Made by a program: the position numbers and the translations under genes. The notes beneath the pieces are model-generated. The model searched no databases. It was not told the origin of the DNA and saw nothing but the letters and a program-made list of their open reading frames with translations. From Paludibacteraceae bacterium (GTDB taxonomy: Bacteria > Bacteroidota > Bacteroidia > Bacteroidales > Paludibacteraceae), in the NCBI GenBank assembly GCA_024689005.1, contig JAILDU010000043.1, positions 16,017 through 80,016 of the forward strand: a DNA stretch of 64,000 nucleotides. Reading direction: 5' to 3'. Shown here one piece after another: positions 1 to 11,700 of the stretch. Position 1 is the first letter of the stretch. The number at the start of each line of letters is the position of its first letter.

Positions 1-867
1 ACATTCTATGCCAACGATGCCGCGCCAGAACTAACACTGACTTTACCTTTGGTATTCCCAGAAGGGACAAATCCCGACTCTGTTCCCAAAACAGGAATAC
101 CCGTTTCTTTCTCAATCAGGAATACCGGTGGTACCTTCCGCGGAGATATATCTGCGCGTGTTTACAAAGGTTCTTTTGCTAAAGGTCAGTATGAGATAAT
201 GGATAGCGTTGTCATTCGCCGCAATCAAAGTCTCAGTTCTGCTTTGCAGCAGAAGTTTGATGCAGCTTTGGAATTAAATCAACAATACAAGATGAAGTTG
301 TGTTGGCGTGCAGGAGAAGGAGATAACTGGCATGATTTTGATGGTACATTGCCTTTCAAACTGTATGATCCCGATTACCACTTGTCGCTGACCGATACTA
401 TCCGCTTTGACCGCAACGATAGTGTACCACGTAGCAATGCTAATCTTAATTATTCGATTCGTAATACCGGTGCTCCCTTCGATGGCGAATTGCAGGTCTC
501 GTTCTATCAGACCTATTTCTCTCGCGGCAAGAGTGAGATACGGGAAGTATATATCGGTACCAATGATACGTTAACTGGAGTGTTCTCCGGACCTCTGGAG
601 CAGGAGGCAGGAATCTACGACGTAGTTCTCCGCTATCGAGACCAGGATGGCGATTGGCAGGATTTTATTGATATTAATGATAACAATATAGGTGCTATCG
701 TTGCGACGGTTTATGATGATACGGTGTCAACCGAAATTAATAATCGTCAACTATCAACTGTCAATAGTCAACTACTAATGCACCTCGGCGCGTATGACCT
801 TTATGTAGTCATCACCCGCGAGGGGAATAAACAGAAACACAAGAAAGTATTTATACCCATTCAATGA
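1..867 (+). CDS. C-terminal part of a secreted/surface protein with repeated Ig/CARDB-like modules (5' end outside window)
   Basis: Frame 1 is open from base 1; the listed TTG at 49 is not a convincing start. Repeated 'SIRNTG..F.G...V' modules; C-terminal 'GAYDLYVVITREGNKQKHKKVFIPIQ' resembles a T9SS-type tail. Confidence 0.7.
   Translation, partial: TFYANDAAPELTLTLPLVFPEGTNPDSVPKTGIPVSFSIRNTGGTFRGDISARVYKGSFAKGQYEIMDSVVIRRNQSLSSALQQKFDAALELNQQYKMKLCWRAGEGDNWHDFDGTLPFKLYDPDYHLSLTDTIRFDRNDSVPRSNANLNYSIRNTGAPFDGELQVSFYQTYFSRGKSEIREVYIGTNDTLTGVFSGPLEQEAGIYDVVLRYRDQDGDWQDFIDINDNNIGAIVATVYDDTVSTEINNRQLSTVNSQLLMHLGAYDLYVVITREGNKQKHKKVFIPIQ
742..776 (+). repeat. 7-bp tandem repeat inside CDS (AATCGTC AACTATC AACTGTC AATAGTC AACTACT)
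   Basis: Five consecutive 7-mers of form AAYNNTC read directly; encodes NRQLSTVNSQLL in the linker before the C-terminal tail. Confidence 0.85.
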
Positions 868-2465
868 AACATTATAAAAAATATTTATTAGTTGGTTTTT
901 TATGTTTGTCAGCATCTTTACATGCTGATGTCAAGCGTGAAGGTATTCATTTTCTGACAACCGAGGCTTCTTTGGGCTATTCGGCTTTGCTTAATCAGTC
1001 AACGTTAGGAACTTCTTCCGGTTTGGCCGGAGCCAAACTGCAAGTAGGCTATGAGTTCAACTATCGTAAGTTGCTGGTCCATGCTGGTATCGAGTTTGCT
1101 TCTATCAATGACCGAGCGCGAGTACAACCCTTCGTGTTGGAAACACCATACACTATCGGTTTGTCTGCGGGGCAGCAGATGATCGAGCATTTTGAGTTCC
1201 AGTCGTTCTCCGAGACCCAGTATATAGGTCAAATCAATATTCCTCTGCAAGTCGGTGCCTGGTTTGATCGCCGATACTATTTCTTGGCAGGTGTCCGCTT
1301 GGGTTTGCCGGTACTCCATAGCGCATCTACTAAGGCGCAAGTACGAACCTACCTGACCGATCCCACTTTGATCGGTGGTCTCGGTGAGCACGAAGAGGTT
1401 CCTACACATGATGCATATACGTCCGACCTGCGTTATTCCCATGCTTGGGCAACATCTCCTATTAACGCACAAGTATCTGCCGAGGTTGGTACAGTACTCA
1501 ACTCTTTTTTCGAGAAACCGCAGAAAGGTAGAAATTCATCTGCTGCGCGTGGCAAAAATGCGAAGAAACCTATCCTCTACCGGGTGGCTCTGTTCGCAGA
1601 CTACGGTGTGATGTCCTGTTGCAATAATTCAGCTCCTGCTGTTGCGTTAGCTTCAGTCTCCCAACCGCGCGAGATTACTATCAATGATTATTACCAAGCA
1701 TCACAAACATCCGTCAATTCATTATTGGTGGGGGCTAAGTTTGCTGTGTTGTTTCAACTCAATATGCCTAAACCTGCCAAGCCTCTGCCTTCTTATTTTG
1801 ATATCTATATCACCGATGCAGTGACAGCCAAATCCATACCTGCAAGCCTTAATATTCGCGATTTGGCTAAAAATAAATCTGTAGTCAAGGAGGCCAAGAA
1901 CGGTCACGTGCGTCATCGTATTAAGGATGGTGAATACTCAATTACTGCATCCAACGAGCAATATATTGCACAATCGCTCAGTGCATCTATGGCCGGAGAA
2001 GGTGTCATAGATACCATACGTTTTGCATTGCAACCTAAACCCAAACCGGTGGTCATAGATACCCCTATTGTTTCCATACCTATCAAGGTGGGTACCAAGG
2101 TCGTTTTGCATAATCTGTTCTTTGCAACCAACAGGACACAAATCTTACCTGAGTCCGAGGCTGCACTGGATGAGTTGTCCACGTTCATGAGCAGCAATGA
2201 GGGATTGGTTATTCGTATCACCGGCCACACGGATAATGTCGGTTCTGATCAAGCCAACCAAATTCTTTCAGAAGGTCGTGCCAAAGCAGTACGCGAGGAA
2301 CTTATCAAACGCGGTATAGCTGCTGAGCGCATTGAGGCAGAAGGCAAAGGTGAGAGCGAACCGGTTGACACGAATGATACAGAAGAAGGCCGTGCGCGCA
2401 ACCGTCGTGTAGAGTTCACTATCATCTCCACCGGCGGAGCGGATATTGAGCAAATCGCTGAATAA
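864..2465 (+). CDS. Outer-membrane beta-barrel protein with C-terminal OmpA peptidoglycan-binding domain
   Basis: Signal peptide; barrel-like N-terminal half; C-terminal 'LFFATNRTQILPES...ITGHTDNVGSDQANQILSEGRAKAVREELIKRGI...NRRVEF' is OmpA-like. ATGA overlap with upstream CDS. Confidence 0.9.
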   Translation: MKHYKKYLLVGFLCLSASLHADVKREGIHFLTTEASLGYSALLNQSTLGTSSGLAGAKLQVGYEFNYRKLLVHAGIEFASINDRARVQPFVLETPYTIGLSAGQQMIEHFEFQSFSETQYIGQINIPLQVGAWFDRRYYFLAGVRLGLPVLHSASTKAQVRTYLTDPTLIGGLGEHEEVPTHDAYTSDLRYSHAWATSPINAQVSAEVGTVLNSFFEKPQKGRNSSAARGKNAKKPILYRVALFADYGVMSCCNNSAPAVALASVSQPREITINDYYQASQTSVNSLLVGAKFAVLFQLNMPKPAKPLPSYFDIYITDAVTAKSIPASLNIRDLAKNKSVVKEAKNGHVRHRIKDGEYSITASNEQYIAQSLSASMAGEGVIDTIRFALQPKPKPVVIDTPIVSIPIKVGTKVVLHNLFFATNRTQILPESEAALDELSTFMSSNEGLVIRITGHTDNVGSDQANQILSEGRAKAVREELIKRGIAAERIEAEGKGESEPVDTNDTEEGRARNRRVEFTIISTGGADIEQIAE

Positions 2466-2481
2466 TTCTCTGTTTCCGTCC

Positions 2482-2528
2482 ATTTCAATCAGGTGCGCGG
2501 ATTGACAGTCTGCGCACCTGATTGAAAT
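2482..2528 (+). terminator. Long perfect hairpin downstream of OmpA-family gene
   Basis: 17-bp perfect stem ATTTCAATCAGGTGCGC / GCGCACCTGATTGAAAT, 13-nt loop. Confidence 0.75.
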
Positions 2529-2535
2529 AGTATAT

Positions 2536-2620
2536 TTGCAATCTCTGCTTGACAAAATTAAAAAAAATCGTTCTTTCTCCGTCAAAATGTTGGACGCAGA
2601 GATATTTTGTGCTAACTTTG
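2536..2620 (+). promoter_or_regulatory. 85-bp upstream element including TAnnTTTG promoter, duplicated at 12794-12878
   Basis: Gap-free alignment with 12794-12878, about 60/85 identical by hand count; ends in TAACTTTG. Confidence 0.7.
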
Positions 2621-2719
2621 CGGCCTATTTTTGTGTTTAATGAACATTTTGTGCTCTTTTTGGCAAAAATATAGCATTTGTGACAACTTGTAAGGTGTAA
2701 TTCTTAGGTATTAGTTAGT

Positions 2720-5700
2720 ATGAGAAAAAAATTGTATAGCATGTTGGCGGCTATAGTAGCTGCGACAATGAGTCTCAGTGCCCAGACTGTAGTGATTGAC
2801 GAAGGTTTTGAGAATGGAATCCAAGAAGATGTGTGGACCCAAGAGTTTGTCTCGGGTCATATGGCTTGGTCGGTAGAGAGTGTTGATGACAATCTTTCAT
2901 ATCCTGCTACTGTATTTCAGGGCACGCATCGTGCCTATCTTCGCAATACAACGGGGCAAACCCAAGGCTATGTTACCCGCCTGGTCAGCAAGGTGATGGA
3001 TCTTAGCCCGGATGCAATATATCGCCCGGAGTTGATTTTCTCATATGCAAATCCGCGCTGGGGAGCGTATCGTGATACACTCCGTGTTCTTTATAGAACT
3101 TCACAAACAGATAAATGGCAACTTATCAACGAGTATTCTAGGGGTACTACTAATTGGGAAAGAGTAGTTCTCCCTTTGCCAAGTGTGAGTTCCACTTGCC
3201 AAATTGCTTTTGAGGCATCAGAGAGTTTAGGTCGAGGTATCGTGTTGGATAGTGTTTTGCTGCGTTCTGAGCCGTTGTGCACTGTCCCGTATGATCTCGG
3301 AGTTGTTAACAAAGGAGCCGGTCGTGTAGAAGTCTATTGGATGGCTAGTTGGGATGCTTATTTTTTTGAGTTGATTGTAAGCAAAGAAAAAATCAATCCC
3401 AATGAGGTAGAATCTGTTGATCCGTCTGTGATTGCTTATCACGGGCAGGTCGATGGATGGACTTTTTCTCACGATCTTACATTGATTCCAGGCGAGACAT
3501 ACTACATGTACGTCCGCTCCTTGTGTGACCGAGAGATAAGCGCTTGGAGTAGTGAGACATCTGCGGATGGTCCGTTCCAATTCCGTGTCCAAACTACAGC
3601 GCAAGTTCCCTATAATTGCACATTTTCTATACCGAGTACAGCCGCTGACCAAGCGCACGAACCCGGTTGGAGTTGGGGAAATAATTTGGGAACAATTGAC
3701 CCATATGTAAATTCCAAGACAACCAACAAGGCAACACTTGCATGTTATTCTCCTGATTCTACATCTTGCCTTATATTTTCGGGTGCAGATGCTAATCCCG
3801 AAACAGCCATTCCATATGGATCGTATGCTTATGCCGCTACGCCGGCGATGGTTGATTCGTTGAATACAAATTTCTCACTCTCTCAGTGTCAGGTCCGTTT
3901 CTGGAGTACGGTATATACATATGCGGGGCGTCAGTATGGACGTAGTTTGATAGTGGGAGTCATGGACAATCCTGAGGATATCACTACCTTCGTCCCTATT
4001 GACACAGTTTATGTGTTGAACTCCAAGACATTTGTTGAGAACGTTGTTGATCTCTCTTCCTATCGTGGCAAAGGAGAATATGTGGGATTTAAGAGCCATT
4101 CTGATAAGCCAAACCTTATCTATATTGATAATGTAACGGTAGAGTATCGTCCTGCTGTGAACAAGGTTACGAAGATTTCCGTTAACCCGCGCGATACCTA
4201 TGCCGATATTACTTGGAAGGGCAATGCTTCCTCATATAATGTGCTGGTTACCAATACGGAGGTAGATCCGGCAAATCCTGCATCTACTGCCGTTGTCGCT
4301 AGAGCTAATGTAACAACTAACAATTACCATTGTGAAGCACTTGAGCCGGATCATACATGGAAAAAACCATACTATGTTTATGTCCAGGCCGTAGGAGCGG
4401 AATGGTCTAATAGATGTCCGTTTATTACGATTGCATCCAAACGTACATTGCCGTACAAGTTTGATTTTGAGCAAACTCCCGGTACAACAGGGATGAGTTT
4501 GTTTAGTAATAATTCCGTCTATCCTCAGACCACAACAACCAATTATTATAAGGGTAGAAAATGTTTGTATCTGAGTAAGGTTGCAGGCATGGATACTTGG
4601 GTCACATTGCCGATGGTTGATAATTTGGATAGTACACAAGTCAAATTTTATCTCAGCGGTTCTAACCAATATACACGTTCACATGCTATTGTGGGTGTAA
4701 TGACTAACCCAATGAATATCAATACATTTATCCCGGTAGCAGATTTCAAGTTGTCTGCTAGAGGTTATTCAATGTGCTACGCCAATTTCAAAAATTATTC
4801 CGGACCGAATGGAGTCATTGCTATTGTTTGGGGAGACGTGGCTGGCATGTCGCAACCTACGATGAATTATATAGACGAATTGAGTGTGGAGTCATTGCTT
4901 GATTGTATCCCCCCTGAGCACGTACAATTAGATGTGCTTCCTGATTCGATGACTATCCGTTGGGACGCTAGTCGGGCAGATAATTGGGATGTCGTGATAT
5001 CTCGCAATGCCTTGAGTGCTGACCAGAAGGAACTAGAATTGGCAGAGTTGTCCGCACTAAACTCTGTGGTATATGCCAATACACTGACATGGGACCAACC
5101 GACCCAGAATCCTACTTTTGGTTTCGGTGGACTTACTCCGCATACTAACTATTATTTCTACGTACGTACGGGTTGTTACGGTGAAACTACATGGTGGACC
5201 GAGTATCAATTCGAGACTCCATGTAGAGATGCTGCATTCCCATTTAGAGATGATTTTGATAGTTACGCTAATGGTGCTACAGAGATTGGATGTTGGAAAC
5301 TAAAGAACTATAAGGGCGTTGGCTATCCTAAAGTATTAAGCGTCAGTTCAAATAATCTGCTTAACTTGGTGTCTAGTGATTCCAAGGATCGTAGTCTTGC
5401 TGTCATGCCACCGGTCGATGGAGACCTTAGTGATATGATGCTTGTGTTCGAGACGCGTTCGAGAGAACTGCGAAGTACCAAGTCTGTAATTCATGTGGGC
5501 ACAATAGGTAATGTTGATGACCCCGATTCGTTTGTTCCGTTTGCTACTATAAACAACTCTGTTGGCGAAATCAATACTGTGAGACTATTCCTGTCGGACT
5601 ATAATTTAGTTCACAATCAGATTGCATTCTCATCCGGTGTTAAAGACAGAGAGGTAACCAGTGACGTAGTAATTGATAACGTAGAGTTGCGTGATGCTAA

Positions 5701-8700
5701 GTGTACCGAGGCATATGACATGCGTCAGACTGCATCAACAGCTCATTCCGTTGATTTTGATTGGAGTGGTAATGCTGTTAATAATCAGTGGAGAGTTATT
5801 GTGTTGAGGCTGCCTATGCGAAACGGAACCTACGACCCGCGTGAAGCAATTGTAGATGACTCGCTTGTTGTCGGCAATACGTTCCATGTCACAGGTCTGG
5901 ATCCTATTTGTTTCTATTATGTTTATGTGCGTCCTGATTGTGCAGCCGGATATAGTGTGCTTGAGGTGCAAACGGGATGTGAACTGCTCAACCCGAATAA
6001 ACCTAATAAAGAAACTTTTGAGTCTTACCAAAGCAGTTCTGTTGGTAACTCTGAATATCAGGCTTCATGCTGGACGGCTGATAAAGCACATGCGTTTATA
6101 TGCAGCAATAGACAATATGCCGCATCAGGAAGCAATGTATATAAGCTTTCCTCAACAAAGGAGATGATGCTTCCTTCATACATTGCTTCGCCGGCTATAG
6201 ACTGTCGGTCTATGTCGGAACTGACTGTAAGTTTCTCATACTCTGGAGATTCTTATTCGTGGATGATAATAGGTGTAATGAGTGACCCTTATGATCTGAG
6301 TTCTTTTGTTGCTTTAGATTCTATAGAGTGCCGGAATACCGTAGATACTCGAACAATATCCTTGAGCGAGTATGCAAGTCGTATCCCTTCCGATGCACGT
6401 CATTTCGCATGGAGAACGTCGTATCGTACTACCGCTTCTCTTTATATTGATGATGTGTCTATTGTCAGACTGACGTGCCCCTCTACCAACCCGAGATTCT
6501 CAAGGTTGACGCAGCATAGTGTGCGTGTCCACAGTGGCCTCTATGAAGATATATCATGGAAGTTGTTGGTAACCTCATTGCCATTGAATATTGATTCCCT
6601 TAATAGCGAGACATATGCCTTGCCTCCATCATTTGTTACTACTGTTGATAGCCGTTCTACTGAAGTAACGGGATTAGAGGCAGGAACGCGCTATTATGTC
6701 TATACATCAACTGATTGCGGATCAGAAATATCGCTATGGAACTCAGTTTCGTTTGTTACACCATGCACTGCGCAAACTCCTGATGCCTTAGGAACGATTA
6801 CTTTCTCTGAAGATCAAGGATTCGTCCCAGGAACGAAAGGTAATATGCAATGCTGGAGAGTGGGAAGCTCTTCGTCTGCTACGCCGGAGTATATACCGCA
6901 TATTGAGAAGTCGATTTCCATTATGCATAATGGTTACAACTATCTTAAGTTGCAAGATTATGTTCTTTCGTACTCTACTTTTAGCTATACGGGTGCGCAT
7001 GCAGTTATGCCCGAACTGAGTGTTGATTCCATTCGTCACTATCAGGTTAATTTCTGGGCTCGTGGTGACAAATCCATTGTTAACAATCGGATTATAGTGG
7101 GCGTAACCACTGATCCTGCGGATATGTCTACTTTTACTGCAGTAGATACGATTTCTTTGGATCAATCGGAATGGAGAACTTACCATGTTCTGCTTGACTC
7201 ATACCAAGGAGATTTCTTGGGTGTGCATGGTAAGTATATCACCTTCTATTCCAATTTCGGAATTAGCAATATAGCGTATATCTCCGAGGTTTCGGTTCAT
7301 CGGATACCTACTTGTATTGAGCCGTCTTCTTTCTCGGTGGACAACGTGGGTGAGAATACTGCAACCGTAAGTTGGACCGGCAATCAGAAGTCATATCGCT
7401 TATTAGTAGCAGATAGGGAATTATTAGAAGCAGAGAAACCGACCTATCATTATGTAGTTGATTCTCTGGTCTCCCATTCTAATCATGTGTCGATTGGTGG
7501 ATTGAAACTGGCAACTGACTACCATGTTTATGCGCAAGGTATCTGTCAGGATGGTGATAGCAGCGCAATATCTCTTCAGTTTGCCTCATTCCGTACAGAG
7601 TGTCCGCATACCATCGGCTACCCGTTGCCATATGTCGAAAAATTTGATACTTACGCAAATAACGAGCATAATCCGGGTTGTTGGCTATTCCTAAGCACCA
7701 ACACAAGTGAGTATGAGTATCCTAAAATTGAGCAGGTAAATGGTACAAAAGTCTTAGAATTGTATTCTGCCAATAGTGCCAGTTCGCTGGCAATGATGCC
7801 GTTAGTTAGTGGAACAATGCAAAATCAAATATTGTCTTTTGATGCGCGTCCGACGGCCGGTGTTTCTTCTAGATTGTATCTTGGCACAATCGCTGATTCA
7901 GGAGATCCTCGTTCTTTCGTAGTATTCGACTCTTTGACTCTTCCTGTCTCTAATGATTTCAAACATTATGAGATTGAATTGGCTGACTATAATTTGCCCA
8001 ACAGGCACATTGCTTTTACTTGCGGATTTGATATGAGCAAAAGCTCTTTCCTGTCCAATAATGCTTACTTAGACAATATCAAGTTGGATAAGATACCTAC
8101 TTGTCTGGCTCCGGCAATTAATGTGGCTGAGACGTCATACAATTCGATTAAGTTAAATATTGCTCCTGCTAACGAGCATCATCTATCGTGTGAGATAGTC
8201 TCAATCGTAGATTCTGTGTATGCTTCGATCAACGATATCTATTCCTATTTGGACACTGTACGTGGTACAGTTTTGACCGACAATGCTAATCCAATCATAT
8301 CGGGATTGCAACCGGCTACTCCTTACTATATATACGTGCGTGCGCTGTGCGAAGGAGGGGAAAGTTATAGTGCCTGGAGCAAAGAGCCGCTTATAGTATC
8401 AACGAAGTACTATTATCGCGATAGTTATTTCTTTGGATTCGAGAAGAGCGAGCCTTGGATTCGTAGTTCCTATTCGACGAGCGATAATTATTACATCCAT
8501 CCGGCGTTGGTAACTGGTCGTGATGCGTTCAATGTGACAGATTCGTATAATTATTACCCGTATAGCATTAGCAATAATGCCGGACATCTCTATTCTTATA
8601 CGAACGAAGGAGCATTGCTGATGCATTCATCACGCAATTACAATGGTGGTTACATCGTTTTCCCTGCTATTGAAGATGCACAAGATCGTTCCTTTGAGTT

Positions 8701-11700
8701 CAAGGCACGTCCGGCATCAATCAATGCAGAAACACACATGCCGGAAACTTCTGCTAATGCAATTTTGGAGATAGGTCTGATAGATAAAAATAAGGACTTT
8801 GATACCTACAAACTGCTTGCAACGATTAATCTAAGCAGGCTGGATGGCTCATCAGAGGCGACGCAGGAGAATGAGTATCTATTTGGTTCATATACATTGG
8901 ATCTGAATGCGGCTATTGTTGCGTCCAAGCAGATAGTGTTCCATGCTCCAAAGCAGCCGCAAGGTATCTCCGATATCTATATTGATGATGTGACATTAGG
9001 AACTTCAAAAGGTTATAGCCTTGTCTCGTTTACTCGCATCTTGGAAGGAAACGATAACGCAAAAATCGAGTGGGCGAATATCGGAGGGCCGTGGGACCTA
9101 TTCGTGATGGATGCTCATAATGATACGATAGCTCGTTTCAATAATCTATCTTCTACTTCGCAGGTTGTCGAAGGACTCATTCCTCATTCGGAATATACTG
9201 CAGTACTGAAGGCTGCTAATGTCCCGTCCGAATCTGGCTATATCACATCGGCAACCCGCGTATTCCAAACTACATGCCCTACGCAGGAGGCGAATGATGA
9301 TGGAGAGTTTGTTTGGAATTTCGATGATGCAAACGATTGGGTTACCGGTGACATACTTGAAGGAACTCCTTCTGACTCTCTCTATCTGCAACCGGCATGT
9401 TTTGCGGTGGTAACAACTAACGCGGCTCCCGCTAATGGATATCAGTGGTTGATTCAGCGCAAAGGCTATAATTACTATTCTGCCGCAGTACCGAGTCAGT
9501 CCTATTCTAACTATGAAGTAGGTCTTGACAATAGTAATGCTGTGCGTATTTTCTCCGACAAGAAACATCTTGGCTCATATCTGGTATTGCCAGAGATGAA
9601 GTGTGATTTCGATACGATGATGATTGAATTCTATGGTCGTTGTTTCGCTAACTACGATGAATCAGCTTCTGTGTCTAACCGAGGAAAGATTGTTGATGTA
9701 TCCTATTTGGGACCTCAGTATAGCCAATCACTTGTAGTGGGCACGTTGGCTAGTCCCAAAGATATAACCACATTAGAAGTGTTGGATACATTGTCCTATC
9801 GCTATACTGGTTTGAAGGAGGGAGACAACGTAAATGATGATCCGGCTGGCAAACATTACTGGGAAAAGATGCAATTGCCGCTGACGGGTGCAAAAGGCAA
9901 ATATATTGTGCTTTTCCAACCGGCAGAAGGTCTGTTCTTCGTGGACAATCTAAGTATTAAGCCGATTGGTAGCACATTGTTTGCTCCTACAGAGTTGCGA
10001 GTAGATGTTGCCGCTGCAACATCGGCTGAACTATCATGGCATGCACATCACCCTACTTTGTCTTCTGTTGTGGTTGTCCTTGATGCTACGGGTAGCAATG
10101 AGATTATTCGCGACACAGTGGTTGGCAATACCTATTCAGTAACCGGACTTAGCGGAGGAACGTCTTATCAATGTTATGTATATCAGACCGATGGAATACA
10201 TGACGGACAATCTTCTGCATCTCTATATTTTGCAACTGAATGCGTGGCGATTACGCCTGCTTACACTTGTGGCTTCGAACAGGAGAACGGATGGAGTTTG
10301 TTAAAAGATCAATTAGGACAAGTAGCAAAACAAACTCTATGTTGGACTTATGCTGATGCTGCAAATAATAACTGGAACGGTAGCTATGACGCAGCTAACG
10401 TGGAGAATGCTGGCGCGTATAGGTATAGTTATTCCGGTACATCTGCGGTATTCATGCATGGTGTGAAAGGAAGCAAGATCTCTTACCAGCCGTATATCGC
10501 TATGCCTGCAATGGACATTGCGGCTTACGATACGTTGCAAGTCTCCTTCTGGATGCGACCGGCAAATGTGAGTGCTTCGACCGGTAAAGTTGTAGAGTCA
10601 TTCACAGGTAGTAATTATGCCAAGTCGATTATCATTGGTACGATGACGGATCCAAGCGATGCTTCCACTTTTATGCCGATAGATACGGTTACCTACGACG
10701 GCCAATTGTCAACGGGCGATGTGGCTTCTGTTGAGAATAACTTCCTCTATCAGAAAATGAAGGTTGCATTAGTTGGGGCAACTGGTTCGTATGTGGCATT
10801 TATGACTTCGTTCCAAGAGAAAGAAAAATCTGCGTATAAAACGCACGACTGCATCTATTTGGATGACATCGCCTTTTCGCACATAAGCGAATGTGCAGAC
10901 CCGACCGATTTGACATTGGTTCAAGCCGGATCAACCTCTGCTACACTTCAATGGACAGGAAACGATCCGAATGCTGCATATCTGTTACAAGTCTCAACAG
11001 ACCCGTCATTTGTTCAACCGAATGCGTTTGTGTTTAATGATATAGTGCGTACGAATCAGTATACAGTTACCGGTTTGCAGAGTCTTACCGGTTACGCATG
11101 GCGCGTACAGAGTATCTGTAGTGGAAACAGAGGAGAAAGCTGGTTCTCTCGTAAATCAACATTCACTACTATACGTAGCCCGTATCACTTGGAGCAATTT
11201 GATGCTATTCCGTCTGATTGGCTATTCAGTAATGTCAGATGTGATTCTACTATAAATGGCGTAGCCATAGCCACTGGTGTAGATTCCCATGACTTCAGTC
11301 GTGCAACGAATAATTTTGGTTTGCAAAGTCCGCACTATGTTGCTAAATGTCATACTAACTCTTCCAACTGGTTGATATCTCCGGCTTTCTATATTTCCGA
11401 CAAGGACAGCGTACATTTGTCTCTTGACCTGGCCTTAACAGCATGTAATGCGGCCAATGTTCCTACAGCTTCGCCTGCTACAGAGGAAAACCTAAAGGAT
11501 GACTATCAGTTCCTTATTATTGTTTCCGAAGATGGGGGGTCAACGTGGAATGTAAAGAATATCATAGCGACATGGAAAGGTAAGCAGTTACTTAATTTAC
11601 CTGCTACCGGAACTAACCTTCGACTCAGCCTTGCTCGGTACGCAGGAAAGAGTGTTCGCTTTGGTTTCTACCGAGGAGCTAATTCGACGTCTACTACGGG

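Noticed and set aside
1005-1472. Many other antisense and out-of-frame ORFs of 60-200 aa listed across the window
   Set aside because: They overlap well-supported genes, lack recognisable domains and have composition typical of shadow ORFs.
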